Of a stretch of 64,000 bases of DNA, positions 9,012-24,000 are shown piece after piece. Numbering within the stretch: position 1 is the first letter of the stretch; every line of letters starts with the position of its first letter. The DNA is taken from the NCBI GenBank assembly GCA_947456965.1, contig CANGTU010000014.1, positions 1 through 64,000 on the forward strand. Reading direction: 5' to 3'. The position numbers and the translations under genes were made by a program. This stretch comes from Flavobacteriales bacterium. GTDB lineage: Bacteria > Bacteroidota > Bacteroidia > Flavobacteriales_D > Sanyastnellaceae. The notes under the pieces were generated by a model. It ran no database searches. It was not told where the DNA came from and saw nothing but the letters and a program-made list of their open reading frames with translations.

Positions 9012-12000
9012 GAGACAAGACGCACCGGCTGCCCGACCCGGAAGAGATCAGGCTTTACCACGAAGGCAAACTTTCTGAGGCACGCACCCGGGAGGTAGAG
9101 TGGCTCATGGTCACCGAGCCACTTGTGGCGGACGCCGTGGAGGGTTTTGGCCTCGTGCCCGCCTATGCGTCCATTCCACCATCCGCTGTGAAGGGCTGGA
9201 ACAGGTGGTGGATAATGGGTGGATTGGGCTTGTCCCTCGCTATAGTGGTCATAGCCTTACTGGTCAACCGGTCCAAGTCATTGAATCAGGATGTGGTTGT
9301 TCCTTCTTCAGCGGGCGCAGCATCAACCGCCGTCACCTCAACTATGCCCGACTCCTCCTCTTTTCTCGAGACGGCTGAAATACCCGGGGATGAAGTGAGC
9401 GATGAAACTGTCATCACATTTCACCCGGAGCCGAGGGAAGTGGCGGATGTATACCAGCCCTCCCTGCCGCCTGCCGATACCCTCCGTGTGAGTTACGTGG
9501 TGATCAAGGACTATCCCGCCGATTTCCTGAAGACTTCAGGGTCGCCCGTGGAACTTCCCGATGTATCCCAGGAAATCCGCAATCGGGATTTTATTCGGGT
9601 TGGTTACTACCACCTGGCAGACTATTCGAATATTTCAGGAGCAGCACGCCACGTGGTTTCTCTTCCGGAAAGACACGTGCCCGCGGACCGGATTTCATCA
9701 GCCGATCGTCCAGAACTGGTCCGGGAGACTTGGGAGACTAACTATCTCGATTATATGGCAGCCTGCCTTGATGACTTATCCAGGGGATACCATGCACGCT
9801 GCAGAGAGTCTCTGTTGGCCGTGCTCGCTATCCGCCCGGATGACGTGAATGCCCAGTTTTACCTGGCGCTGGCCACATACCGCATGGGACTTTATTCTGA
9901 AGCGGAGGTCTTTTTTCGCCGTGTTGGACAAAATGAAGTCGGGCTGTTTGACGAAGATGCAAAGTACTATCAGGCCCTGTGCCTCTGGCATGGTGGCGAC
10001 CGGGAAGCCGCGCGGAAACTGCTTGCCGAGGTGATCCAAGGCGGTGGCTTTTACGTCGCTCAGGCCAGGGATATGCTGGAGGGTGATCATAGCGAAAGGA
10101 AGTGATTTCATAGCCGGTAAACCCTGGCTTCATGAAAACTACCTTAATTTGTCGCGTGAGAGAACCACTGTCCATAAGACCGCGCTGCACCCGACACGCA
10201 ATAATGAATGCCCTGCCTGGTGTGTTGATGAAAGAAGGCCTCAGCATTGTCGCTTTCGATGAAAGGAGGGGCATTATTGAGACACGTCGTGGATTCGGGA
10301 TTCTGGAGTTGCCCGTAAACATCCGCTTTCGGATTGTCGAGCAAGACCACGCTATGGTGCTTACAGCTGAATATGGAAGCTGGCTGGGAGGACTGGCCCT
10401 GGGTGCCGATCGGCGGGTGTGCACCCGCATCATGGATGAGCTGGAGCGGGAACTTTAGCGCTTGTCCCCCGGCATCCTCCAGAAAGTTGCCCGGATTAAC
10501 CACCAGCCGTTTTTTCTGCTATGCCTGCTCGCCTGCGCCGGATTCCCGCTCGCATCGTTTCCATCATTTCATACATCACGGGCACAAGAATCAGGGTGAT
10601 AAAGGTGGCGAAGCTTAGCCCGAAGACAATGGTCCATGAAAGGGGACCCCAGAAGGCCACATTATCACCACCAAAATAAAGCCTTGGATCGAGCTCGGTG
10701 AACATGGTCACGAAGTCAATGTTGAGCCCCACGGCCAGCGGGATCATACCCAGAATAGTGGCGGTAGCAGTGAGCAACACAGGAGTCATTCGGGCCTTGC
10801 CTGCTTCAATGATGGCTTCTTTTAATGGAAGCCCCTCCGAGCGCAATTGATCGGTAAATTCAACGAGCAGGATGCCATTGCGCACAACAATTCCCGCAAG
10901 GGCCACAATTCCCACACCGGTCATCACGACAGAAATGTCCATATCGAAGATGGCCAGTCCAAGCAACACCCCGATAACAGAGAACAAGATTTCAGACAGA
11001 ATAATCAGCAGACGTCCAAAGGAGTTGAACTGAAGCATGAGGATGAGTACAATGAGCCCGATGGCGAGCAATCCGGCAAATCCGAGGAATGCAGCCGTTT
11101 CTGCCTGCTCCTCCTGCTCGCCGGTCATTTTGATGCTCACCACATCACGGGGATAACCGAAGGTGTCGATACGCTTCTGGATGGATGCAACGACTTCATT
11201 GGGGTTGAAGCCAGACAGTACATTAGACGAAAGGGTCACCACACGCTTCTGGTTTTTGCGCTTGATGGCGGCATAAGTAGACGTATATTCTACCGAGGCA
11301 AACGAAGAAAGTGGCACCTGACGGATTTGCCCGCCTTGGTTCATATCACGGAAGGTGATGATTGTATTACGGATCTGTTCGATGTCGTTGCGCTGGTCTT
11401 CCCTGAGCCGGAGCATAATCGGATAGTCGTCGTTCTCATCACGGAATCGGGACACTTCAGCTCCGAATACAGAGGTACGAATCAGGGAGCCGATCTGGGC
11501 GGTGCTAATGCCTTCCCGATTGGCACGCTCACGGTCAATGCGGATCGATACTTCCGGCTTGTTGAGCTGGAGGTCTGATTTGAGTTCTTCGACACCCGGA
11601 ACGGCAAGGGAGTCCAGATATCGCTTGAGGTCGAGGGAAACGTCAATGAGATCCTCAAAGCGTTCCCCGCTGATCTCGATATTGATGGGCTTGGACGTCG
11701 GAGGCCCGTTTTGTTCCTGGTCAACGGCGATTTCAACACCGGGGATACCGCGCGTGGCTTCTCGGATATTCTCCATATATACAGCCGTATTCTCACCATT
11801 GCGCTTGGCAAATTCAACGAATGCCACTCCGATCTTCGCCTTGTGGGGATAAGTGGCGCGATCATCCTGTGCCTCATTAGCGCCAACGGCAACATTGGTA
11901 ATCACGGATTCCACGATAGGGTTATTCTCGCCAATCACGCTGTATACCCGCTCTTCGACAATCCTGGCCACGGAGTCGGTAGCCGCGGCTCGTGTGCCCA

Positions 12001-15000
12001 CAGGAAGGGTGGCGTAGACATAGACAAAGTTGGGATCTGCCTTGGGGAAGAACACCACCTGAGGACTGCGCAGGGCCGTAAGCATAAAAGAGAGCACCAG
12101 CAGGGCCAGAGTGGAAAAAAAGATGGTGCGCGGACGCAACAAGGCCCATTCCAGAAAACGACCATAGAAGCGTTGGAATCTGGGCCAAAGGTTATGCTGG
12201 AATCGATAGATGGCGCGCTCCAGAACAAACCGATAGAGCAGTAACAGGAGAAGCACAGCAACCGTGAAATTGCCCATTCCGAAAGAGCCGGAAACATAGA
12301 AGATGAGTGCAATGGCGATAAAGATCACTGCGGTAACAAGGAATCGCTTGCGGTTGCGGGCTGTTTTTTCACCCACGTGCTCAGGCTTCATGAAGTCAAC
12401 GGCAAACACCGGGTTAATGATGTAGGCTACGAGCAGAGAGGCAGTGAGTGTAATGATCAGCGTAATGGGCAAATAGAACATGAACTTCCCGATGATACCC
12501 TGCCAGAAGGCAAGCGGAAAGAAAGGCGCCAGTGTAGTGGCCGTTCCGGAGAGCACAGGAAGAAATACCTCACCCGCCGCTCGCTTTGCTGCTTCGCGAA
12601 CGGGCATCTTGCCATTGTCGAATATCCGGTGAGTATTTTCAATGACAACAATGGCATCATCCACCACAATGCCTAGTCCAAGCAGGAAGGAGAACAACAC
12701 AATCATGTTGAGGGTGAAGTCAATTCCAGGCAACACGAGAAATGCAATCATCATGGAAAGAGGCACGGACATGGCCACGAAGAATGCGTTGGTTACGCCC
12801 ATGAAGAACATCAGCACCACTGTCACCAGAATAAAACCGATGATGATGGTATTGATGAGATCATGAAGCGTGATCCGGGTTTGGTCGGACTGATCTCCTG
12901 TGATCACTACTTTCAGGTCTGCCGGGAAGTCATTCTTCTGCAGATCGGTGATTATTTCAGTGATCTTGTCTGAGGCGTCAATCAGATTTTCGCCTCCGCG
13001 CTTAATCACATTCAGGGTAACTACATTCTTGTGATCGAGACGGCCAAAACTCTCCTGATCCTTGAATCCGTCGCGGATTTCAGCAATATCCTTCAAGTAG
13101 ACTTGAGCCCCGGACATAGAGTTGATGATGATGTTGCCAATCTGATTCACACCGGTAAACTCTCCGGTAATGCTGATTGACCGCTGCATATCATCCACCG
13201 TCAGGTTGCCTCCGTTGATGCTCATGTTTTCATACCGGATGGCAGCTTCTACATCCATCATGGTCACCCGGGCTGCCTGCATTTTGTAGAGGTCGAGGTT
13301 GACCTGAATTTCGCGGTCGAGCGCTCCCACAATGTCCACGCGGGTAATTTCGCGCAAGGCCTCAATGCGGTCCTCGAGCTGTTCGGCATATTTCTTTAAC
13401 CGTACAAGGTCGTAATCACCAGCGATATTGATGAAGAGGATGGGCATCTCAGAGAACTCCACCTCCATCACCGTTTGTGACAGATTGGGATCCTTAGGTA
13501 AATCGGGGGATGCCTTGTCTACCTGATCCTGCACCTTTCGCTTTGCTACAGATACCTCCGTATCTGTATTGAATTCGACCATGATGATTGAAACGTTTTC
13601 AAGCGACTGGCTGGTCACTTTCTTCACGCCGGAAATCGACTTGATCTGCTTTTCAATCGGCTTAGTGACGAGGGTTTCAATATCCTTCGGTGCGGCACCG
13701 GGGTAAATTGTCTGTACATAAATAGTCGGGATGACGATATCGGGAAATTGCTCCTTCGGAATGTTCTGGTAGGAAGCGATACCCGCTAAGGTGATGATCA
13801 CCGTAAGGAGGTAGACCGTAGCCTTGTTGTCAATAGCCCAGCTGGTGGGTCTGAACTCTTTGAATGGATTGGACATAACGGTGTGTTGGGAGCGGATTAG
13901 AATGCGATTTCTGCGCCGTCTGTCAGCTGAGCATAGCCCGTTGTGATGAGCTGGTCACCTGCTAACAGTCCGCTGAGAACTTCTGTGGATGATCCATAAG
14001 TCTTCCCGGTTGAAATGATCCGGCGAGAAGCTATTTTTTTCCCGTTTTCACGGGAGGTAGCTACATATACAAATGCACCTTCTGGACTCGACTGAACGAG
14101 GTTGACCGGTACGGTTATGGCGGAGGGATTCTCATAGTCAACGATGCGCATGACTACCACCATGTTGGGACGGTATGCAGGGCCTGCAGGCATGGAGGCA
14201 TGAGCCGCAAACGTGCGGGTCAATGGATCAATAGTCCTTGATGTAAACGTGATCCGGGAAGATACTTCTTCTCCGAGGTCAGGAAAGGCAAGAGCCACAG
14301 GGTTTCCAGACTTTACTAGCGGTGCTGTGGATTCGGATATCCGGGCTACGGCCTTAAGTGAACTCAGGTTGACTATACGGAATGCCGGGTCGATGAAGTT
14401 TGCCGCAGCAAGCTGGCCGAGGCGAAGGCCGACAAAGTCCACGGTACCGGAGATCGGAGATTTTATCCTGGTCATGTCAATCTGCTCTTCGAGGGTGTGA
14501 ATCTGTTTTTCCAGCGATTCTTTCTGAGTCCTGGCCTGCAGTAACTGCACTTCACTGCCGATCTGTTGAGCCCACAGCCGGCTCTGGCGCTCGTACATTT
14601 CTGTCGCAAGCTGGAGTTGAGGCTGCAGGGAGTTGATCTGCCTCTCATAAATCTCATGATCTGTTTCTGCCAGAACTTGTCCTTTCTGCACGGCATCCCC
14701 TTCCTTGACATGGATATGCGTGACGATGCCTGCCATAGCCGGCCGCAGGTCTACGGATTCACTGGCCTCGACAATACCTTGCACATCGATGGAATGCACG
14801 AATCCGGTGGCACTGACCGGCGTAATGATCACGTCAGTAATTTTGCCTCCAGAAGTCGCGGACGATGAGCCGAGCTCGGATTCAAGGGCGGCGATCTGTC
14901 CTTCTATTTCAATCTTCTGCTGCCTTAGTGTTTCCAGTTTGGCCTGCTTGTCAGGGCTGCTGCAAGAGGCGAGCAGGAGGAGGGACAGGCCCGCAAAGGT

Positions 15001-18000
15001 GACGGCCTTGTTCATGGTAGGAGTGGATAACATAGGAAGGTGTGAATGGGGTGATCAGAGTTGGTTGATGGCCTTTTGATACCGGGTCTTGGCATTCATG
15101 AGTTCGAGCATAGACTGCACGTAGGAACCCTGGGCCTGCAGACTTTGACTGGTGGCCTGGGATACATCAAAACTGGAGGCAACGCCCTCGCTGAACTTGA
15201 TTCCGGTTCGCATAAGAATCTTCTGAGCGAGCTGGTAACTGTCGAGCGATGACTGATACACGGCCATCGCATTCAAATAGGCGATACGCGCACCGTTGTA
15301 TTCCAGTTGTGCTGCCTCCCGGGTGTAAGCCAGAGTTTCCGTCATGCGTTGCACTTCCACCTGAGCTTTCTGAATGGACCGGTAACGGGATCCACCGGAA
15401 AGAATAGGAACGTTGAGCTGAACACCCCAGAGTTGGATAGGGAACCATGGCAGACTCGTGTCTGTGAAGTTGAATTCACGACGGAGCGCCTGCGTTTGAA
15501 GATTGTAGAAGGCCGCCAGATTGGGAAGGGTCTTGGCCTTCTGATTTTTCAGGTTGAGCTGCTGCATACCAAGCCCACTTTGCGCGAGCTGATATTCAAT
15601 GGTGCCTTCAGGGTTGAAGGCAGCCGAAAGGAGTTCCGTATGGTTGGCGTCGATTTCTTCTTTGGTTGTGGTGGAGAGTCGAATCTCCGTGGACAGCGGC
15701 ATACCGATTGTGAACTTGAGCAGATCCTGGGTGAGTTTGACCTGCGCCTGGCCATTGGCAAGGCGATTGTTCCAGTCATTCAATGAAAGGCGCAACTGAT
15801 CCACATCCTGCTCTTCAGCAAATCCTTCCTTGAGCAATGCAGTGGTCTGGACAAGCATATTTTCCAACACCACTTTGCCTTCTTCAAGAAGACGCACATT
15901 GTCCAGTGCGATGAGCGCGAGATGGTAGTTTTCGGCCACCTCACGGCGGATATCAGCTTCTGACTTGGTTACCTGTTGTTGCTTCAGGCGGGCGTAGGAT
16001 CGCGAAGCCTGCAATCCCACGAGCCATGAGCCATCAAACAGGAGCTGGCTGGCCGTAAGCCCAGCAGTTACCTGCTGGGGAACGCCAAATTGCACCTGCA
16101 CATCCTGACCAGGAGCCCCGAAGAATTCACCAGGCACAACGGATGTGGGCAGGTCAATGAAGTTCTGGTATTGAATACTTCCGTTGAGCTGAGGCAGACC
16201 GATGCCGATCAGTTCATCGGTCTGTAGCTCGGCTGAGCGCATGTCATGACGGGCATTGCGCACGGAGAATCCATTTTTCATGGCATAATCCTGAGCATCC
16301 CTGATTGACAGGGATAAGGGCTCTTGGGAGATTGCGTTGAGTGCCGCAAAGGCCAGAGCCATCATGAGGAATAAGGGTTTGCGCATAAAGCGGAAGTATT
16401 GCCTTAGTTCTTGAGTTTCATTTTGTCACGGAGGTAGTCCAGGCCCTTAGCACTGGCAATCCCGCGTATGTGGTAGATGAAGGCCTGGGTGTAGATATCA
16501 GACAGGTTCCAGTGAGGAAATGGAAATAAGTCCTGGTCGAACATGGTGTCTACACGGGACATGTACAATTTAGCGATGAGCTCTGGATTGAAATCTTTCC
16601 GATATAAGCCCTCGCGCTGGCCCTTCTTCAGGTTGTTGAGCATGCCATCAAGGACCACACGATCGCGGTGGGCACGCATGGTCTTGTGAATTTCCGGATG
16701 GTATTTCTGCAAGTCGAAATCCACAACAGGATTGGTGTTCTTGAGTATAGAAAGGACCCATTTCATGATCTCCAGACTCTCATCTATGGCGTTCAGCTGC
16801 AAGGCAGAGATACCCGCCATCATCTGCTTTTCGTGCTGGGAAAAATGCTGTACAGCCCGGCACACGAGGTCTTCTTTATCCCGGACAACGAGGTAGAGGG
16901 TCTTTTTGGAAATACCGAGATGCCTGGCGACGTCATCCATATTCACGCTTTTGATGCCATAGCGCATGAATACCTCGGTCGCTTGCTGGATGATTTTCTG
17001 TTCCCGATCTTCCATAAGGGGCTGCGAAGATAAGACCCCCCGGCACATCGGAAACAGAAAACGGTCAAAAACGTTTCCCGGGTTTCCTCAGGGATCAGAA
17101 CAGGGAGTCGAGGAGGTTGGGATCGACCAGTTGGGGGAGCGTCACCCGGAGCTGTGGATGAGTCTCCATGGCTCTGTTTATTGCTCGCATGGCCTCGGGA
17201 TTGCGGGCCCAGGCGCGACGTGCAATACCATTGTTGACATCCCAGTGAAGCATGGATCGCAGGCGGCGGTCACATGCCTCAGATCCATCGAGCAGCATGC
17301 CGAATCCGCCATTGACCACTTCACCCCAGCCCACCCCGCCACCGTTGTGCAAGCTCACCCATGTAGCCCCACGAAAAGAGTCGCCGGCAAAGTTCTGAAC
17401 CGCCATATCGGCTGTGAAGCGGGAGCCATCATAAATATTGCTGGTTTCCCGGTAGGGGGAGTCTGTTCCACTCACATCATGGTGGTCACGTCCCAGAATC
17501 ACCGGTCCGATTCGCCCGTCGCGGATGGCTTTATTGAATGCAGCCGCCAAGGCAATCCGGCCATCAGAATCGGCATAGAGGATCCGCGCTTGTGAGCCTA
17601 CAACCAGCTCATTAGCGCCCGCTTCTCGAATCCACCGGATATTGTCATCCATCTGCTGGGCTACATCATCAGGGGCATCCGTGCGCAGCCGGGTGAGTAC
17701 TTCATCAGCAAGCTGATCAGTGAGCGCCAGGTCCTCGGGCTTGCCAGAGCAACAAACCCAGCGGAACGGTCCGAAGCCATAGTCAAAGCACATAGGCCCC
17801 AGGATATCCTGAATGTATGAGGCATAACGAAATTCGTGGTTGAAATCACCCGATGGGTTGGACACATCGGCCCCGGCGCGGGAAGCCTCGAGCAAGAAGG
17901 CATTGCCGTAGTCAAAGAAGTACATGCCCCCTGATGCATGGGCATTCACGGCAGCAGCATGACGCCTGAGGGTGGCTTGCACGCGTTCCCGGAATTCATC

Positions 18001-21000
18001 CGGCCGACCGGCCATCAGATGATTACTCTCTTCATAGCTCATACCGGCGGGATAATATCCTCCAGCCCACGGATTGTGCAGGGAGGTTTGGTCACTTCCC
18101 AAATCCACACGGATACCTTCCCGTAGGAAGTATTCCCATACATCCACGATGTTTCCGATGTATGCGATGCTCACAACTTCCTCGCGCTGCCTGGCTCGCG
18201 TGACGCGCGCAGCAAGCTCGCCAAGATCTGTGATCAATTCATCCACCCAACCTTGCTGATGTCGCTTCATCGCGGCCTTCGGATTCACCTCTGCCGTTAC
18301 ACTGACGCATCCAGCAATGGAAGCCGCTTTCGGCTGCGCACCGCTCATGCCCCCCAGTCCCGAGGTAACAAAGAGCAATCCCGCTCCGGGTTTTCCGGGC
18401 GGCACGGTTTCGCCTCTCGATACCCGAAGTCTGCGGGCGGCATTCATCACAGTAATGGTGGTTCCGTGAACAATTCCCTGGGGTCCGATATACATGTAGG
18501 AACCTGCGGTCATCTGCCCATATTGGGTCACACCGAGTGCGTTGAAGCGTTCCCAGTCATCTGGCTTGCTGTAATTGGGTATCATCATCCCGTTGGTTAC
18601 CACCACGCGCGGGGCATCGGGATGGGAAGGAAAAAGCCCCAGGGGATGCCCGCTGTACACGACCAGCGTCTGCTCTTCGGTCATCTCACTCAGGTACTTC
18701 ATCACGAGGAGATACTGCGCCCAGTTCTGAAACACAGCGCCATTACCCCCATAGGTAATGAGCTCAATGGGATGCTGAGCCACCAGAGGGTCCAGGTTAT
18801 TTTGGATCATGAGCATGATGCCTGCTGCCTGAAGACACTTGGCCGGGTAATCGCTGATGGGGCGAGCCGACATTGGATAAGTGGGCCTGTATCGGAACAT
18901 GTAAATTCTCCCGTAGGTCTCCAGTTCTGAGGCGAATTCAGGAGCTAGCTGGCTGTGCAGGATTGCGGGAAAATAGCGGAGGGCATTGGCTACGGCCAGA
19001 CGTTTCTCAGCAGGAGGGAGGATGTCTTTTCTTCTGGGAGCCCGATTGATGCCTTCAGGAATAACAGGGTACTCAGGCAGTGAGGCCGGTATGCCCGCCC
19101 GGATGGCATCCTGGAATGACTCCAATGTCGGGTTGGCGCCGTGTGCTGCTGTTATCATAAGTCCGAAGTTGGGATGTCAAAGGTAGCCTTGGGGCTGCTT
19201 CACCTTTCCCGGAAGGTGCCAGTCTTCTTGTCGAACCCGTAAGGACAATGTTTGCATCCGCTTTGGCAGCAATAGCCCCTGCGTCGGTGGTATTGTTCAG
19301 TGAATATGATGAATCCCTCCTCCGACAGGTAATAATCCCCATCGTGGAGCCCGGGCTTGCTGCCGCTATACGTTTCTTCTCCGGGGTTGTCCATTGGTTT
19401 ATGTCTACTTTCAGCCCGAACACTAACAGGGGCCCGGGGCAAATGTTCAGGCCCTCTGCTTCTGCACAAACAGATGGAATTTCCGGAGTTTTCAGCAGTA
19501 CCCGTCCAACAACTGTCCATCGGGGGGTTTCGCGTTGACATGCTTCGCACGGATCAGCTTCATCCCCACTATGGCGGCAATAAGTGGTTTAAGCTGAAGT
19601 ATAATCTGCAAATGGCATTAGCCCGGGGCTATGAGGGTGTGCTGAGTGCTGGCGGACCCTGGAGTAATCACCTTCACGCGCTGGCTTATGCGGGAAAAGA
19701 TCTGGGACTGCGGACCATCGGACTGGTTCGAGGAGAGGAGCCGGCCCGCTGGAGTGACACACTCAGGGACTGCAGTAGTTGCGGTATGGAACTGGTTTTC
19801 GTTTCGCGTGAGTTCTACAGGCTGTTGGGTACCGAGGATATGAAGGCCTGGATCCGGGAGCGCTTTGGACATATGCTGGTGGTGCCTGAAGGCGGAAGCA
19901 ACTTCGCGGGGATCAATGGATGTATGGAGCTGGTTCCGGCAAGTCTTCACAGATCCTATGATCTGGTTGTTCTGGCTGCCGGCACCGGGGCCACTGCGGC
20001 AGGTCTGCGGCTCTCTCTGCCTCCATCTGTGCGGATTTGGGCCATCCCGGTGCTCAAGGGTGTGGGCTATATGGCGGGGCTTGTGGAAAATCACCTGACG
20101 GATTACCTCGGTGACCGGGAAGTGGCCGCCGAACTGATGCGAGGTGTGCATGTAGACGAGCGATGGCACTTCGGCGGCTATGGGCGTTTTAATGAAGATC
20201 TGCTTTCGCTGATTCGATCGGCGCAGGAGGAACTTGATCTTCCGCTTGATCAGGTTTACACAGGAAAAATGTGGTTCGGGCTGCTGCGGATGATCCTGAA
20301 TGATGAGATGCCGGCCAACACGCGGGTTCTGGCAATACACACAGGCGGCTTGCAGGGGAAAAGATCGCTGAAGTGGTAGTTATCTGCGGGTAATCCAGAG
20401 TTCAGGATTCTGGGCTGCTCCGGCTTCACCTGTAATCTTCCAGATCTCAAAATGGAGCACATGGTCTTCTCCATCGGACATGACCGTGCCGATCTTTTGA
20501 CGCACAGTCACCTTATCGCCCACTTTCACATTCACCGCAGCCAGGCCGGAGTACACGGACTTGTAGCTGCCATGGGTGATGATGATGTTCTGCCCGGCGC
20601 CGGGGATGGTGAAAACGGAGGTTACAGTGCCGCCAAATACGGCAACGGCCTGCCCTTCCTGATCTGTCGTAAAGTCCACACCTTTATTGTCGATCTCAAT
20701 CCCGGAAATGCTGGGGTGCGGCTGTCGACCGAAACGGCTGGTCATCACGCCCGCACTTACGGGCCAGGGCAGATTACCCCGGTTTTTCTCAAAGTCTGCA
20801 TTCAGGGATCTGACTTCAGGAGCCATCTCCGAGCTCTTAGGCGCTGTTCCTGCTGCTGCCGAGCCAGCAGAAGCAGCAGCGGCGCGCTTCCGCTCTGCCT
20901 CAATCTCCGCTCGTATGATCTCTTCAATGCGCGCGGTTAGCTTCTTGCGGTCGGCCTCCTGCTTTTTTTGCTGGTCGCGAAGCTTTTTTTCTTCCGCACG

Positions 21001-24000
21001 CAGGGACGAGAGCTTGGTTTCCTGGTTCTGCTTGTCGCGGGTAATGGATTTCTTCTCTTGCTCTTTTACGGCTGCCAGGGATTCTTTTTCCTTTTTGTCA
21101 TCCTGCAGGTTCCGGATGGCCTTCGCCAGCTCTTCTTGTTTGGCGGACATGGCAATCATTTGCTCCTTACGCCGAGCTGCATAGTGCTGCGTCATCTTAA
21201 AGCGCTTGTAAGCCTGATTGAAGTCATCGGCAGCAAATACGTACATCAACCGGTCATAGGATGAGCGGTTTTTGTAAGCGCTTATGACCATGCGAGCATA
21301 TTCTTGCTGCATGGCTTTGAGTTCCGTGCGGAGTGTTTCCACGGATTTTTCACGATCGTTGATTTCACGCTCGATGTCCTTGATTTCTCCGGTTATAGAG
21401 GCCAGCAGGGCCTCGCGGTAACGGATCTGCTCGCGAAGCATGGAAAGCTGATTGCCCGTTAGTTTCTGGCGAGACTCGGATTCATAGATGAGCTTTTTGG
21501 TAAGGGCAATCTGCTCGTTGAGCTGCTCGCGCTGACGCTGCAGGTCCTCTTTCTTCGTCTGGGAGAACAGACTAGCCCCCTGCATGAGCAGGATGAAGAG
21601 GGTACAAAGGATCAGGCGAAACATGAGGGTCGCGTTATGGCGACAATTTTCGCTCGAAATCCTCAGGTATTTCAAAGGGGAAGTCATAGGTTTTCCCCGT
21701 AGCCATTTTAGTAATTCGAAAACGGATTTCTTGCTGTTTGCCCGGTGACCGGACATTTAAACGACAATCAGCCGGATAGTATTGCCCGGTGTCAGCCTGT
21801 TGAAAATCACCATAGGTCACCTCAACAGAGCGTTGGTGCAGCAGGTCGTCAAACACCGAACGAAGGAGTCTGAAGTCAGTTCCATCAATCCAGTACCTGG
21901 AAATGATCAGGTCTTCTTCATCTGCTCTGCGCACAGCCCGGCGATAACGGGGATCAGTGGGATTGACGGCAATGGAGTCGTCGGGGGTCAGACGCCTGTC
22001 ATCTACCCCTACTACGCGCCGCACCTTGCGCCGATACTTGGAAATGAGAAGGTAGCTATCACCATCAATCTCAGACCTGAAGCGGCCATCCTCGCGATCC
22101 AGCCCAATGGCATTACCCACAATCAAGTCCTGAAGCATGTCGAAGTCCATGCCCACACCGGTTATTTCATTCAAGGTCTGGAATGGTCCGAGATAGTAAT
22201 ACTTGTTTTCAGGAATACGTGAAATGTACTTGAGACTGTCCGGTGTAATCATCACGCGGAATACTTCAATGCCAAGGGCAGGGGAGAGAGATATCCAGAT
22301 GACGCTGTCGCGGCGCATGCGAATAGTGGCCTTGAATCCTATGGACTCTTCTCCCTCTTGCTGGTCTGCATCGATCTTCAGACCAATCCAGCCGAAGCTG
22401 AAGCGGGTCTGGTCGTATTGCCGAAGGACTTGTCCCGCGGGCCTGTCCCGCAGCGGCTCTTTTTCAGAAGTAGTTGCTTTTGATTTCCTGCACGACTGAA
22501 GGCTCAGGCACAGGACTGCCACCAGCAAAGCTGTTCGGCTGCGCGCTGCCGTTCGTCCGGAGCTGCTCACGGATATTGCCCTCCAATTTTCCGGGTCAGG
22601 GAATCAACGGATCCGCCGGCAGCTAACGCAGCTTTCCATTGCTCCACGGCTTCTAATTTGCGCCCGGAGCGATACAGAATATCGCCATAGTGTTCGAGTA
22701 GATCGGGCTCCCGGGCCCCCGACTGGATCGCCCTTTCAATCCACACCAGAGCCTGCTCAACCTGATTGGACTGAAACAAAACCCAGGCATACGTGTCCTG
22801 GAATGTGGCTACCCCAGGGGCCAGATCGTTCGCCTTTTTAGCCATTTCCTGTGCCTCTGTCAGCCTGTCCTTGCGCTCGGCCAGTGAGTAGGCGTAATTG
22901 TTCAGCACAAGGGGATTGAACGGATCCAACCCGAGCGCCTCCCGGAAGGCATTGTCGGAAGCAGTATAATCGCGTAAGTCATCGTAAGCACTTCCAAGTG
23001 TCGAGCAGAATTGGACGAGCAGGCCGGAGTCGTCAATCACAAGCTCTCTCCCCGCGAGCAGATGTCCGATGGCCTCCTGATCCTGGCCCAACTGATCACA
23101 AGCAATGCCGAGGTAGAGGTAGTACTCCGGTATCATGGGGAACAGGGAAATAGCGCGGTTGGCTTGGGTCTTCAGCCCTTGGTATTGCTTTAATTCAGCG
23201 GATATGGTCAGGATCTGAGCCCAGATTGGACTCCGGGAGGCATCTAGTTCTGAAGCGAGGATAAACTTTGCAAGGGCCTCTTCCCTCTTTCCGTCACGCA
23301 ATAGAAAATCACCGGAGATGGCAAACGCCTTAGCTTCCGAAGGGTGCCTGGCCTCCGTGATGCGGAGTAATGAGTATGCCCTGGGAAGGAGGGTTGAATC
23401 TGTTTCTGAAAGGGTAAAGTAGCGGAGCAACACACCAATCTTCTGATCAATACCGATGTCGCCTGTTTGGAAGGCGGCCTGCATTTCATCGAAAGCTCTC
23501 GCTTCATCTCCCATCGCGGAGTAGTATTCTGCAAGCTGGAAGCGCACCATCCCATCGGAAGGGTCGCACCTGAGGAGTTCTTCAAGGGCTTTGGATGCCT
23601 TATCCGCCATTCCTGCACTGGTGTAAAAGCGGAGTGCTGTGCCCCAATGGCGGGCTTCGCCCGGGGTGGCACGTGCCAGCTTTTCCAGCTCCCGACCAGC
23701 GGCCTCGTTGTCCTTCAGACGCAGATAGAGTTGGTGCTTCTGCATGCTCAGTTCCTCGTATACGCCGGTCTGCAGTTCAAGCCGGTCATACACCTCAATG
23801 GCATCGCGGACGCGCCCTCCGTAGAGCATAGCACTGGCCTGCTCATAAAGGTTATTGGGATCATCTGGGTTGAGTTTCTCAACCAATTGGTATTCTTTGA
23901 CGGCCAGGTCGTACTTACTCATGGCCATGTACACATCGCCCAGTTCATGATGATACCACGGGTTGCCGGGCTCTGACTCAGCCGCCTTGCTCGCATGATT